DNA of 64,000 bases from Desulfotomaculum copahuensis (GTDB lineage Bacteria; Bacillota; Desulfotomaculia; Desulfotomaculales; Desulfovirgulaceae). Positions 34,032-42,940 of the stretch are shown piece after piece; the stretch's first letter is position 1; each line of letters opens with the position of its first letter. The notes under the pieces are model-generated. The model had not been told where the DNA came from and did not search any database. It worked only from the letters and a program-made list of their open reading frames with translations. Location of the stretch: NCBI RefSeq assembly GCF_001655685.1, contig NZ_LYVF01000158.1, positions 124,001-188,000 of the forward strand, written 5' to 3'. The translations under genes and the position numbers were made by a program.

Positions 34032-34721
34032 TTATCCCTCCCGAGGACCAAAAATTGCAGTACCGACCCTGATCAGCGTGGCTCCTTCCTCCACTGCAAC
34101 CGCATAATCACTGCTCATACCCATGGAAAGAAGCTCCAGCGGCAATGACGGCATCTTTTGCCGCAACTCCTCCGCCAGCAGGCGCAACGCCCGGAAAACC
34201 GGCCGCGACTCTTCCGCGCGGGATGCCAGCGGTGGAATGGTCATCAATCCGCGTACCTGCAACCCTTCAATCAGCAGGCATTCTTGCAAAAACCCGGCCA
34301 CTTCCCCGGGCGGCAAACCGTATTTGGCCGGATCGCCGGCCACGTTGACCTGCACCAGCACCGGCGCAACCCATCCCTTTTCCACCGCCCGGCGGCCAAT
34401 CTCCCGGGCCAGATGCAGACTGTCCAGGGAATGGATGAGCTGAACCCGGCCGGCAATCAATTTTACTTTGTTGGTCTGCAAGTGTCCGATCAGGTGCCAT
34501 TGCACCCCGGACGGCAGTTCCGGCTGTTTGGCCAGCAACTCCTGCACCCGGTTTTCGCCGCAGGCGGTCGCCCCGGCCGCCAGTGCCTCTGCAATGCGGT
34601 CCGGAGCAACCGTCTTGGTGACCACCACCAACTGCACCCGGGCCGGATCCCGTCCGGCCCGGCGGGCCGCTGCCGCCGCCGTTTCCTTTACATGGCGCAG
34701 GTTTTCGCCTATGCTTGCCAT
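34032..34721 (-). CDS. ylmE: Pyridoxal-phosphate homeostasis protein YggS/YlmE
   Basis: 229 residues, alanine-racemase-like barrel that binds PLP. Conserved parts are VVTKTVAPDRIAEALAAGATACGENRVQELLAK (with the PLP lysine in TKT), WHLIGHLQTNKVK, HSLDSLHLAREI, VLVQVNVAGDPAKYGL, GLMTIPPL and LSMGMSSDYAVAVEEGATLIRVGTAIFG. ATG at 34721, just after the TAG of the HlyD-like gene; an upstream extension in the same frame is not coding. Next gene is sepF. Confidence 0.95.
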   Translation of the reverse strand: MASIGENLRHVKETAAAAARRAGRDPARVQLVVVTKTVAPDRIAEALAAGATACGENRVQELLAKQPELPSGVQWHLIGHLQTNKVKLIAGRVQLIHSLDSLHLAREIGRRAVEKGWVAPVLVQVNVAGDPAKYGLPPGEVAGFLQECLLIEGLQVRGLMTIPPLASRAEESRPVFRALRLLAEELRQKMPSLPLELLSMGMSSDYAVAVEEGATLIRVGTAIFGPREG

Positions 34722-34722
34722 A

Positions 34723-35661
34723 CTATTCAATCCGGTCCCCTTCCCGCGCCCACCGGGGATTGACCACAATTTGCGTGGCATTGTTCAAACCGGCGCCAGT
34801 AACGGCCGCCCGTCCGGACAAACTGCCGCGCACATCAACCGGCGTCCAGCGTACGGTTTGACGGGAAAGCACAAACAGCCCCGTTCTTCCCCCCCGTACG
34901 ACCAGCGCCCCGGCCGGCACCAGAAAACCGGACAGATCCCCCTTTATCAAATCAACTGTCACCTGTCTGAAATGAACCAACTGATCGGGATAATCAGTTA
35001 CCGAAACCACCGTCTGCCAGCAACCACCGCTTTGACGGCTCTCCACAATCCTTCCGGACAACCTGTTCCCCTGCCAGAGCAGCGACAGGCTCTTACCCCG
35101 CGCCATATCCGCCGTCCGGTAATCCTTTTCCGGTGTTTGCAGCCAGAACAAGACCGGAGACAGGTTGTCCACCACCTTGCCCACCGGCCGTCCCTTTTCC
35201 ACTGTCATGCCATTGACCGGACGGTCCCGGTTCTGTTCCAGTTTTTCCAGTTTGTTCATTTCTAATGCATTTAACATTTCCGGCTTGAGAGTATTTTCCA
35301 GACCATCCACGCCGGTGCTAAAAATACCGGCCACCGGAGCCCTAACTTCCATCCGGGCGCCGCCGGGGGTTTCGATCACCGCCACCGTATCCCCGGCCCG
35401 CACCCGCTCGCCGTCTGTAACCGGCAGCGTCAGCCGGCCGCCGGCGGGAGCGGACAACAATGTCTCCTTTTTCACCAGCCAGGCGCTGACGGCGGCTGTT
35501 TCACGCATGCTGCCCGGCACCAGAAACTCCACCCGGATCAGCCTCACCCGGCATGCCTGCCAGAGAAAATATCCGGCCAGGCAGAGAACCAGCAAAGCAA
35601 AAACAACCAGCACAAACGCCGCCCTCCGGCGCCGCCCGGCCGCTCCAGTCCGTCCGGTCAC
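34723..35661 (-). CDS. HlyD-like membrane-anchored protein of the ylm cluster
   Basis: About 312 residues. A basic N-terminus precedes one membrane helix (AAFVLVVFALLVLCLAGYFLWQA). The rest is extracytoplasmic with a biotinyl/lipoyl-like hairpin: LTLPVTDGERVRAGDTVAVIETPGGARMEVRAPVAGIF. This is the adaptor (HlyD/membrane-fusion) fold. No transporter or outer-membrane gene lies beside it, and a similar gene is common upstream of ylmE in Peptococcaceae, so the job may be division- or envelope-related. The start is uncertain: GTG at 35661 has GGGAG upstream, and the frame is open to 35688. Confidence 0.75.
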   Translation of the reverse strand: MTGRTGAAGRRRRAAFVLVVFALLVLCLAGYFLWQACRVRLIRVEFLVPGSMRETAAVSAWLVKKETLLSAPAGGRLTLPVTDGERVRAGDTVAVIETPGGARMEVRAPVAGIFSTGVDGLENTLKPEMLNALEMNKLEKLEQNRDRPVNGMTVEKGRPVGKVVDNLSPVLFWLQTPEKDYRTADMARGKSLSLLWQGNRLSGRIVESRQSGGCWQTVVSVTDYPDQLVHFRQVTVDLIKGDLSGFLVPAGALVVRGGRTGLFVLSRQTVRWTPVDVRGSLSGRAAVTGAGLNNATQIVVNPRWAREGDRIE

Positions 35662-35731
35662 GATCCACCATCTCCCGCCGGATGGCACGTTAACTGGTAA
35701 TATTCAACGGGGCCGCGGTAAATCCTGCCTG

Positions 35732-35753
35732 AAAAGGCGCCTTTACGGGCGCC
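35732..35753 (-). terminator. Terminator of the pho operon
   Basis: Minus strand GGCGCC-CGTAAA-GGCGCC followed by TTTTC, about 30 nt past the phoU stop. Confidence 0.6.
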
Positions 35754-35783
35754 CTGGCAAAAAGTTTTATTTTTTTGTGCGGG

Positions 35784-36443
35784 TTAATTAAGTTCCCGGC
35801 GCTCACCGGTGACCAGATAGATCACCGCTTCACCGATATTGGTGGCATGGTCGGCAATCCGCTCCAGGTAGCGGCTGACGTAAAGCAGGTAGGTGGATTG
35901 CATGACCACCTTGCTGTTTTCCATCATGATGTTGATCAATTCCCGGAATGTCTTGGCAAAAAGAAAATCGACCTCGTCATCCAGGGCGCACATTTCCCGG
36001 GCTTTTTCCACATCCCCGTGCACATAGGCGTCCAGCCCGTCCTTGACCATCTGCTGGGCCAGCCGGGCCATCTGCGGAATATATTCCAGAGGCTTCACCG
36101 TCAGGGGTTGACCGCTCAAACACATGGTTGCCCGGGCGATATCCACGGCATGATCGGCCATCCGTTCCAGGCTTAAAAGGATTTTGATGCCTGTAATGGC
36201 TACCCTTAAATCCCTGGCGATGGGCTGCTGGGTGGCAATCAGCTTGACGCATTTATCCTCGATTTCCAGGTATAATTCATCAATCATCTCGTCACCCATG
36301 ATCACCTGGGCCGCTCCGGCCACATCCAGCTTGACCAGCGACTGTACGGAATCATAAATGGCCTGTTCGACCAGGCTGGCCATACGCAGGATGTCCTGTT
36401 GCAATTCGGCCAGGGCTTTATCGAAAGATGAGCGGGGACTCAT
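35784..36443 (-). CDS. phoU: Phosphate signalling protein PhoU
   Basis: 219 residues in two three-helix bundles. The metal-binding repeats are seen in MADHAVDIARATM and RIADHATNIGEAVIYLVTGE. PhoU links phosphate transport by PstSCAB to the PhoR kinase and represses the Pho response when phosphate is plentiful. It follows pstB by 69 nt. GGAGGGATAAAGC precedes the ATG. Confidence 0.96.
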   Translation of the reverse strand: MSPRSSFDKALAELQQDILRMASLVEQAIYDSVQSLVKLDVAGAAQVIMGDEMIDELYLEIEDKCVKLIATQQPIARDLRVAITGIKILLSLERMADHAVDIARATMCLSGQPLTVKPLEYIPQMARLAQQMVKDGLDAYVHGDVEKAREMCALDDEVDFLFAKTFRELINIMMENSKVVMQSTYLLYVSRYLERIADHATNIGEAVIYLVTGERRELN

Positions 36444-36512
36444 GCTTTATCCCTCCCTGACAATAAGTTATGACGATTATAACCCGCCGGTCCCGGTTGA
36501 ACAAGCTTTTTT

Positions 36513-37271
36513 CTAACCGAACCGGCCGGTAATGTAATCCTCTGTGCGCCGGTTTTGGGGACGGGTGAATATATCGTCGGTAATTCCCCACTCCACCAGT
36601 TCGCCGTTCAGGAAATAGGCGGTGATGTCGGAAACCCGCGCCGCCTGCTGCATGTTGTGCGTCACAATGATAATCGTGTAGTCTTGTTTTAAAACCTGGA
36701 TCAATTCCTCAATTTTCAGCGTGGAAATGGGGTCCAGCGCTGAACTGGGTTCGTCCATCAACACCACTTCCGGCTCCACCGCCATCAGGCGGGCGATGCA
36801 CAAGCGCTGCTGCTGGCCGCCGGACAGCCCCAGGGCGGATTTGAACAGGCGATCCTGTACCTCATCCCACAGGGCGGCGCCCCGCAGGCTCATTTCCACA
36901 ATTTCGTCCAGTTGACGTTTATTTCGGACACCGTGAATACGCGGGCCGTAGGCCACGTTATCGTACACCGACATGGGGAACGGGTTGGGCCGCTGAAACA
37001 CCATGCCCACCCTTTTGCGCAGATCCACCACATCCACATCCGGGGCGTAAATATTTTCCCCGTCCAGCAGCACCTTGCCCTCCACCCGCACTCCTTCGAA
37101 AAGATCGTTCATCCGGTTCAAAGTGCGCAGGAAAGTGGATTTGCCGCAGCCGGACGGCCCGATCAAAGCCGTAATCCGGTTGGCGGGAACCTTTAAATTG
37201 ATGTTTTTCAGTGCCTGAAAATCTTTATAATAAAGGTTCAGGTTTTCGACCAGGATTTTTATTTCCTCCAC
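36513..37271 (-). CDS. pstB: Phosphate ABC transporter ATP-binding protein PstB
   Basis: 252 residues. Walker [10 protein letters not shown], the PstB-specific [17 protein letters not shown] stretch, Q-loop [22 protein letters not shown], signature [14 protein letters not shown], Walker [14 protein letters not shown] and the [13 protein letters not shown] ending. It energises high-affinity phosphate import. GTG start with GGGAGGG upstream. The permease and binding-protein genes (pstS, pstC, pstA) are not in this window, so this pstB may serve a transporter encoded elsewhere. Confidence 0.96.
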   Translation of the reverse strand: MEEIKILVENLNLYYKDFQALKNINLKVPANRITALIGPSGCGKSTFLRTLNRMNDLFEGVRVEGKVLLDGENIYAPDVDVVDLRKRVGMVFQRPNPFPMSVYDNVAYGPRIHGVRNKRQLDEIVEMSLRGAALWDEVQDRLFKSALGLSGGQQQRLCIARLMAVEPEVVLMDEPSSALDPISTLKIEELIQVLKQDYTIIIVTHNMQQAARVSDITAYFLNGELVEWGITDDIFTRPQNRRTEDYITGRFG

Positions 37272-37395
37272 CCGGCACCCTCCCTGGTAAATAAATTATC
37301 TTGCCCGGGTATGTCATAATTTTTCGCCCGTCCTCCGGCCATTGCCGTTTATACTAGCAAATAAATATTACCACTGCATTAGCAAAAGGTTAATT

Positions 37396-38787
37396 TTACA
37401 TTAAGGTTGCCGCGCCTTCCCCCGCCGGCAGGGTGAAACTGAAAACGCTGCCGCGGCCCGGCGTGCTTTCCACCTGGATCTTCCCGCCGTGGGCGCGGAT
37501 AATGTGTTTGACAATGGCCAGACCGATGCCGATCCCCCCCAATTCCCGGGAACGGGCTTTGTCCACCCGGTAAAAACGTTCAAAGATCCGCGGTAAACTT
37601 TCCGCCGGAATGCCCACGCCCGTGTCCGCCACACTCACCTCAAGCCGGCCGTCAGCCGCCGCCGCGCTTACAGTAACCTGTCCGCCGCCAGGGGTATATT
37701 TCAGGGCGTTGTCAACCAGGTTGATCAATACCTGGGCCAGCATATCCGGATCGCCCTGCACAACCGGCAAACCGGAAGGTAACCGGCTGAGCAGGGTGAT
37801 GTTCTTTTCCCTGGCCTGGGGCCGGAACATGGACAACACCCGGCTAATCACATCAATCATGTCCACCGGTTGCCAGCGGTGCACCACACGCCGCTCTTCG
37901 ATCTTGGAAAGGTCCAGCAAATCATCGATCAATCTGGTCAGCCGTTCGGTTTCCGCGCTCATGATCTCAAGAAAGTGACGGGCCGTTTCCCGGTCGTCCA
38001 GTGCACCGTCCAGCAGGGTTTCCAAAAAGCCGCGGATGGAAGTGAGCGGCGTACGCAATTCGTGGGAGACATTGGCCACAAATTCACTGCGCATGTCATC
38101 CAGTTTCTTGCGCTCGGTGACGTCCCGCAGTAAAACGACCACTCCGCCTTTTTCCCGGTCCGCTTCTTCCAGCGGGGTGGCATGCAAACGAAAAATACGC
38201 GGCTCGGGCGCAATAATTTTTATTTCCCTGGTCAAAGGCTGCTGCGTTTTCAATGCCCGCTCAAGCAGCAGTTCCAGGTCGAAATTGCGGATTACGCCAA
38301 GGATATTTTTACCCTGGCAGTCCTCCTGTTTAATATTGAAAATCTCCTCCACCACCGGATTGACCAGCAGAACCTGTCCCTGCCGGTCCAGGGCAATCAC
38401 CCCGTCGGCCATGCTGTTCAGGATGGCCCGGGCACGGTCCTTTTCCTCTGTAATCTGGTTGATCGTCCGGCGCAATTGCCGGGCCATTTCGTTGACACTG
38501 TTGGCCAGTTGGCCGATCTCGTCCCGGGAATAAAGGTGCAGTTCCCGGTCCAGCCTGCCGCGGGCCATTTCCCGCGCCGTTTCATTGATTTCACTCAACG
38601 GCGCCACCACCCGGCGGTAGAGCAACCAGGCCAGCACCACGGAAAGGAGCAGGGCCACCGCCAGGGCGCCGGTCAGGTTCAACTTTTGGGCGGCAACCAG
38701 CTGCAACAGGGCGAAAAAGATGATCACCATAAAAAAGTAACTGGCCACCGGACGCCAGGTGATGCCGTGCGGGAGTTTCCAGTTCAT
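37396..38787 (-). CDS. phoR: Phosphate-type sensor histidine kinase PhoR
   Basis: 463 residues. Two closely spaced membrane helices (about 13-60) with almost no external loop, then HAMP, a PAS domain (ILNSMADGVIALDRQGQVLLVNPVVEEIF), H-box FVANVSHELRTPLTSIRG, N-box NLVDNALKYTPGG and DTGVGIP/GIGIGLAIVKHII. Without a periplasmic sensor domain it probably senses phosphate through PhoU/Pst, as in other short PhoR proteins. The ATG overlaps the phoP stop by one base (TAATG). Confidence 0.92.
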   Translation of the reverse strand: MNWKLPHGITWRPVASYFFMVIIFFALLQLVAAQKLNLTGALAVALLLSVVLAWLLYRRVVAPLSEINETAREMARGRLDRELHLYSRDEIGQLANSVNEMARQLRRTINQITEEKDRARAILNSMADGVIALDRQGQVLLVNPVVEEIFNIKQEDCQGKNILGVIRNFDLELLLERALKTQQPLTREIKIIAPEPRIFRLHATPLEEADREKGGVVVLLRDVTERKKLDDMRSEFVANVSHELRTPLTSIRGFLETLLDGALDDRETARHFLEIMSAETERLTRLIDDLLDLSKIEERRVVHRWQPVDMIDVISRVLSMFRPQAREKNITLLSRLPSGLPVVQGDPDMLAQVLINLVDNALKYTPGGGQVTVSAAAADGRLEVSVADTGVGIPAESLPRIFERFYRVDKARSRELGGIGIGLAIVKHIIRAHGGKIQVESTPGRGSVFSFTLPAGEGAATLM

Positions 38788-39503
38788 TATTCCGGCACCT
38801 CCTGAAAACGGTAGCCGACCCCGCGCACGGTTTCAATATATTGCGGCGCACCGGGCACCTGCTCCAGCTTCTGGCGGATGTGCCGGATGTGTACATCCAC
38901 CGTGCGCGAATCACCCACATAATCATAACCCCAGATCTGTTCCAGCAGGTACTCCCGGGAAAAAACTTTCCCCGGCTGCCGGGCCAAAAACCGGAGCAAC
39001 TCGAATTCCTTGGGGGTGAGCTCCTGTTTAATGCCGTCCAGGGTGACCAGAAACCGTTCCTGGTCGATGACCAGGCGGCCGTGCACGATGCGCCCGCCTT
39101 GCTCCGCCCGGATCAGCCCCGCCCCGGCGCCGGGCTCGCTGCGGCGCAGCCGGGCCTTGACCCGGGCCAGCAATTCCCGCGGGCTGAAAGGTTTGGTCAC
39201 GTAATCGTCTGCGCCCATTTCCAGCCCGAGCACCTTGTCCAGTTCCTCGCCGCGGGCGCTGAGCATAATTACGGGAATCTTCCTGGTTTGCCCGTCCTGC
39301 TGCAAGGCCCGGCAAACGGAAAGACCGTCCTGGCCGGGCAACATGATATCAAGCAGAATTAAGTCGGGTATTTCGGCACGGGCCAGTACCAGCGCGCCGT
39401 TGCCGTCCCGGGCCACCAGCACCTGGTAGCCTTCCCGCTCCAGGTTGAATCTGACCAGTTCAATTATGTTTTCTTCGTCATCTACCACCAGGATTTTGGA
39501 CAT
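38787..39503 (-). CDS. phoP: Phosphate-type response regulator PhoP/PhoB
   Basis: 238 residues, OmpR family. Receiver with VDDEENI, the phosphoacceptor Asp in LILLDIMLPGQDG and YVTKPFSP. DNA-binding winged helix TPKEFELLRFLARQPGKVFSREYLLEQIWGYDY ends in VDVHIRHIRQKL. GGAAGGAGGTTGTC precedes the ATG. First gene of phoP-phoR-pstB-phoU. Naming rests on operon context with pstB and phoU. Confidence 0.92.
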   Translation of the reverse strand: MSKILVVDDEENIIELVRFNLEREGYQVLVARDGNGALVLARAEIPDLILLDIMLPGQDGLSVCRALQQDGQTRKIPVIMLSARGEELDKVLGLEMGADDYVTKPFSPRELLARVKARLRRSEPGAGAGLIRAEQGGRIVHGRLVIDQERFLVTLDGIKQELTPKEFELLRFLARQPGKVFSREYLLEQIWGYDYVGDSRTVDVHIRHIRQKLEQVPGAPQYIETVRGVGYRFQEVPE

Positions 39504-39525
39504 GACAACCTCCTTCCCGGTCCCG

Positions 39526-40344
39526 TCATAACAACATAAGCAGGGAAGCCATCCGGCCGGTACGACCCCCGCTGCCCCGGTGGGAAAAGAAAAGCGCGGG
39601 ATGGCAGGCGGTGCAAAGGCCGGCCACAGAAATAGCGGCTGCCGGCAGTCCGGCGTCCAGCAGGGTGCGCCGGTTGGCTTCCTGGAGATTTAAATACCAG
39701 CGGCCCGGACCGGCCGGCCGGACCAGTTCCGGCCAGCCGGAAAAACTTTCCCGCAAACGTTCCAGCACCGGTTCATCCACCTCATAACAGCACGGGCCGA
39801 TGGACGGCCCGATCCCGGCCAGACAATCCGGCGGCCGGGTGCCGAAGGCAGATTGCATGGCATGCACTGTTTTTTCGGCAATGCGCAGGCATGTCCCCTT
39901 CCACCCGGCATGGGCCAGGCCGATCACCCGCTGAACCGGATCGAACAGGAAAACGGGCACGCAATCGGCATAAAAGCTGGCCAGGGGCAACCGCCGCTCG
40001 CCCGTGATCAGCGCATCGGTATCCGGCAAGGCGCCGTCCGGCGATTTCGCCCCCCGTCCCCGCTGCCCGCCGGTCACCACCGCCACCCGGTCGCCATGCA
40101 CCTGCCGGCCGGCCACCAGATGCTCCGCCGGCCAGCCCAGGGCGGTGCAGATGTGTGCCCGGTTGCTCAATACATGCACCGGATCATCCGGTACATTAAA
40201 CCCCAGGTTCAAGGCGGCGAAATCGCCGCCGCTAACACCGCCGCACCGGGTGGTGAAGGCATGGGCCACCAGGCCGGTGGCTTGAAAAGAGTCAATTACC
40301 AGGTATTTCAGGCCGCCCTGCTCAACTAAAGTAAAACCGGACAA
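39526..40344 (-). CDS. pgeF: Peptidoglycan editing factor PgeF / YlmD (DUF152, multicopper-oxidase-fold)
   Basis: About 272 residues. Conserved sites are HAFTTRCGGVSGGDFAALNLGFNVPDDP, LVAGRQVHGDRV, DTDALITGERRLPLASFYADCVPVFLFDP, IGLAHAGWKGT, GPSIGPCCYEV and the C-terminal CTACHPALFFSHRG. The active-site His/Cys/His set is intact. Relatives remove misplaced amino acids from peptidoglycan precursors; purine nucleoside hydrolysis is also reported. No ATG fits: a TTG at 40344 gives the normal N-terminus, with AAAGGA about 11 nt upstream. Confidence 0.93.
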   Translation of the reverse strand: MSGFTLVEQGGLKYLVIDSFQATGLVAHAFTTRCGGVSGGDFAALNLGFNVPDDPVHVLSNRAHICTALGWPAEHLVAGRQVHGDRVAVVTGGQRGRGAKSPDGALPDTDALITGERRLPLASFYADCVPVFLFDPVQRVIGLAHAGWKGTCLRIAEKTVHAMQSAFGTRPPDCLAGIGPSIGPCCYEVDEPVLERLRESFSGWPELVRPAGPGRWYLNLQEANRRTLLDAGLPAAAISVAGLCTACHPALFFSHRGSGGRTGRMASLLMLL

Positions 40345-40524
40345 AATGAAACAAATCCTTTCCCAACGACCATGATTTTTTGCCCACCACCCGCAAATGA
40401 AAAGGCCGGTGGCCGTACCCCGCCGCTCCAACGCCCCGGTCCGGCGAAACACGGCCGCCGCGGTCAAGACCGGTCAAAAGGTGGCGGCCGTAAATGACAC
40501 CGGTTGAATACTGCATTCACATAG

Positions 40525-40553
40525 ATTATATCTACCCCGTGGTGATCGCGCAA
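40525..40553 (-). promoter_or_regulatory. Probable promoter of pgeF with a long leader
   Basis: Minus strand -35 TTGCGC (40548-40553), 17-nt spacer, -10 TATAAT (40525-40530). It leaves a GC-rich leader of about 170 nt that can form the stem ACGGCCGCC / GGCGGCCGT. No riboswitch class recognised. Confidence 0.5.
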
Positions 40554-40557
40554 CTTG

Positions 40558-42120
40558 TCAACCGGCCTGTTTGTTTATGCGCTCCAACAGGCCGTTCAAA
40601 TCATTCAGTTGATGCATGATCTGGCTGTAATGGCCCCGCCCCAGCCCGCCTTTGAGCATTTCTTGCAATTTTGCCGCCACCGCCGCCTGCACCCGGCTGA
40701 TTTCCTCCGCGCTGACCGGTATGCCGGGAGTCAACTGCACCGTTTCACCCAGCGCCGGTACGCTGACGGGCAGGGCATAGCGCTGGCCGATTTGTTCAGC
40801 CAGGGCGCTTGCCGATTCCGGTTCTCCGTGCACCAGAAAAACACGCTTGATCTGGGAGCGGAAAAAGCCCAGCCATTCCAGCAGATCCCGTTGGTCGGCG
40901 TGCGCCGAATAGCTGTCGATACTTCTGATCGCCGCCCGTACGGCGATCTCTTCGCCGTGAATGCGCACTGTTTTGGCACCGTCTTTAATCTGCCGCCCCT
41001 TGGTCCCGGGTGCCTGGTAGCCGACAAACAACACTGTGCACTCCGGACGCCACAGGTTATGCTTGAGGTGATGCTTGATGCGGCCGGCGTCGCACATACC
41101 GCTGGCCGAAATGATCACCGCCCCGCTTTTGATATTGTTCAGGGCCACCGACTCCTCCACGGTATGGGCGAAATGCAGGCCTGGCATAGCCAGGGGATCC
41201 CGCCCATGATTGATTAAAAAGCTGGCCTCCGCGTCAAAGCAGTCACTGTGCTTGCGGAACACCTCCGTGGCCGCCGCGGCCATCGGACTGTCGATGAATA
41301 CCTTTACCGGCGGGAAACGCTTGTTGATCACCAGCTTGTTCATGTCATAAATCAAGTCCTGCGTGCGTTCGACCGCAAAGGCCGGGATAATCAGATTGCC
41401 CCCCTTACGGTAGGCCTCCCAGACCACCTGGTGCAGTTGCTCCGTCGTATCCCCCTGTTCGGGATGCAAACGGTTGCCATAGGTGGATTCCATGATTACA
41501 TAGTCGGTCCGCCGTAAAAGCGACGGATCTTTCAAGAAGGGCCTGCCCCGGCTGCCCAAATCACCGCTGAACACGAGTTTGGTAGTCTGCTCCCCTTCCA
41601 GGGCGTAAACCTCCAGCAGGGCGGAACCGAGAATATGCCCCGCGTCCATGAAGCGCACGCTGAGCTCCCGGTTCAGTGATACAATCTCGTTATAGTCCAC
41701 CGGTTCAAAGAAACGCAGGCAGTCCCGGGCTTGATCAGCGGTATAGACCGGCTCCAGTTCCGGCCGTCCGGCCCGCCTGGCCTTGCGGTTCAGACGTTCC
41801 ACTTCCATTTCCTGAATGTAGCCGCTGTCGGGCAGCATTACCGAACACAAATCCATGGTGGCCGCCGTGGTCACGACCTTCCCCTTAAAGCCGTGTTTGA
41901 CCAGTTTGGGGATCAGCCCGCTGTGGTCGATATGGGCATGGGTAAGCAAAACATAATCAATGCTCTCCGGCGGTACGGTAAAAGGCTGATAGTTGCGTTC
42001 CCGCAACACCCGTGCCCCCTGGAACATCCCGCAATCCACCATCACCCGGGTGGCCCCCACCTCCAGAAAATGGCAGGAACCGGTGACTGTCTGGGCGGCT
42101 CCCAAAAAGCGTATGCGCAT
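40558..42120 (-). CDS. Beta-CASP metallo-beta-lactamase-fold ribonuclease-like protein
   Basis: 520 residues. MBL motifs are LLTHAHIDHSGLIPKL (HxHxDH), DAGHILGSALLEV and FSGDLGSRGRPFL. The beta-CASP domain has MESTYGNRLHP, GGNLIIPAFAVERTQDLIY, IDSPMAAAATEVF, IISASGMCDAGRIKHHL and the final SAHADQ motif. This is the CPSF73-like bacterial family (YSH1/KsgA-independent RNA exo/endonuclease type) and is distinct from RNase J. It probably processes RNA; the substrate is unknown. A 50-residue helical tail follows the catalytic part. GGGAGGTTTCAAC precedes the ATG. Confidence 0.92.
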   Translation of the reverse strand: MRIRFLGAAQTVTGSCHFLEVGATRVMVDCGMFQGARVLRERNYQPFTVPPESIDYVLLTHAHIDHSGLIPKLVKHGFKGKVVTTAATMDLCSVMLPDSGYIQEMEVERLNRKARRAGRPELEPVYTADQARDCLRFFEPVDYNEIVSLNRELSVRFMDAGHILGSALLEVYALEGEQTTKLVFSGDLGSRGRPFLKDPSLLRRTDYVIMESTYGNRLHPEQGDTTEQLHQVVWEAYRKGGNLIIPAFAVERTQDLIYDMNKLVINKRFPPVKVFIDSPMAAAATEVFRKHSDCFDAEASFLINHGRDPLAMPGLHFAHTVEESVALNNIKSGAVIISASGMCDAGRIKHHLKHNLWRPECTVLFVGYQAPGTKGRQIKDGAKTVRIHGEEIAVRAAIRSIDSYSAHADQRDLLEWLGFFRSQIKRVFLVHGEPESASALAEQIGQRYALPVSVPALGETVQLTPGIPVSAEEISRVQAAVAAKLQEMLKGGLGRGHYSQIMHQLNDLNGLLERINKQAG

Positions 42121-42260
42121 GTTGAAACCTCCCGTCCCTCTTTCTTCAGAAGCACTTGACAGATGATTTAATTCCCCTTATCGACGGCAAATCCCTGCCG
42201 GTGGTTAAAAATAACCCGGCTTGACAGCGGCCCGGCAGGAGCGTAAGCTATAATCAAAAA

Positions 42261-42379
42261 GCGGTTGACCTCCCCCGGCGCTGCTGTACATGCGGGGAGA
42301 GGCAAATTTCATCAACCGCCGCCCGGAGGGTGGCCGGTTGCTGGTAATTTACAGCACCGGTTGCTGGTAATTTACAGCA
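42261..42379 (+). promoter_or_regulatory. Structured leader with a 23-bp tandem duplication, upstream of the FmdB-type gene
   Basis: TATAAT at 42250-42255 is followed by a long hairpin. Its outer stem is GCGGTTGA (42261-42268) / TCAACCGC (42312-42319), with an inner CTCCCC/GGGGAG pairing. Next comes a 23-bp unit repeated exactly twice head to tail (42334-42356 and 42357-42379, starting CCGGTTGCTGG). The ribosome site AAAGGAAAGG follows. A consensus TTGACA lies 22 nt before the -10, too far for a normal promoter. Confidence 0.5.
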
Positions 42380-42398
42380 AAGGAAAGGTGTGATTTTA

Positions 42399-42626
42399 AT
42401 GCCGATTTACGAATTTCGTTGTGCCGCCTGCGGACGGCGATTTGAAAAATTGTGTGCGCTCGGTGAAAACGGACAAAATCTGACCTGCCCGCAATGCCAC
42501 ACCGCGGCGCCCAAACGGGTGATGAGCGGTTTTGCCGCCGCCGGCAGGCGCGATGAAGCCGGCGGGGGCGCTGGAAGCAGTTGCGCCGGGTGCTCCTCCG
42601 GCAATTGCTCCTCCTGTGGGCATTAA
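42399..42626 (+). CDS. FmdB-type zinc-ribbon protein
   Basis: 75 residues. MPIYEFRCAACGRRFEKL and LTCPQCHTAAPKRVMSGF carry the two CxxC knuckles of the FmdB putative regulatory family. The C-terminus adds four cysteines (SSCAGCSSGNCSSCGH), likely a second metal site. ATG at 42399 (AAAGGAAAGGTG upstream). FmdB homologues occur near formamidase and other genes, but no function is certain. Monocistronic with a structured leader and a strong terminator. Confidence 0.88.
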   Translation: MPIYEFRCAACGRRFEKLCALGENGQNLTCPQCHTAAPKRVMSGFAAAGRRDEAGGGAGSSCAGCSSGNCSSCGH

Positions 42627-42747
42627 GGATTGGCCGAAGCGACCGGACCGTACGGTTCAATGTCCGGCCAAACGCCGCGGGCCGTTCAGCCGTCCCGCCT
42701 CCGGCGGCCTTTATCCGCCGGAGGGGATAATTGATGGTAGAAAAATA

Positions 42748-42786
42748 AAAGTAAGGTGCGGAGGTTTTTCCCCGCCTTACTTTTTT
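42748..42786 (+). terminator. Terminator of the FmdB-type gene
   Basis: AAAGTAAGG-T-GCGG pairs with CCGCCTTACTTT around AGGTTTTTCC, followed by a T-run of six or more. A second GC-rich hairpin (CCTCCGGCGG / CCGCCGGAGG) lies 25 nt upstream. Confidence 0.85.
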
Positions 42787-42940
42787 ATACCGGGAACCCC
42801 TTTTCAGCGTACCAGCGGAACAGGCCGGGTAATTGAAAAGACTCCCGCCGTATGGCTCATACTGCATTTCCGGTCCACCCCCTCCGGCCGCACGCATCTT
42901 CACCCGGTGCCATTTTATGTTCCCGGAGGGAAAAAAGTGA

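Noticed and set aside
42222..42255. TTGACA and TATAAT before the FmdB-type gene as a standard promoter
   Set aside because: The spacer is 22 nt, too long for SigA. The -10 may be used with another -35 or an activator.
42334..42379. Tandem 23-bp units considered as a CRISPR-like array
   Set aside because: Only two copies with no spacer between them; this is a simple duplication.
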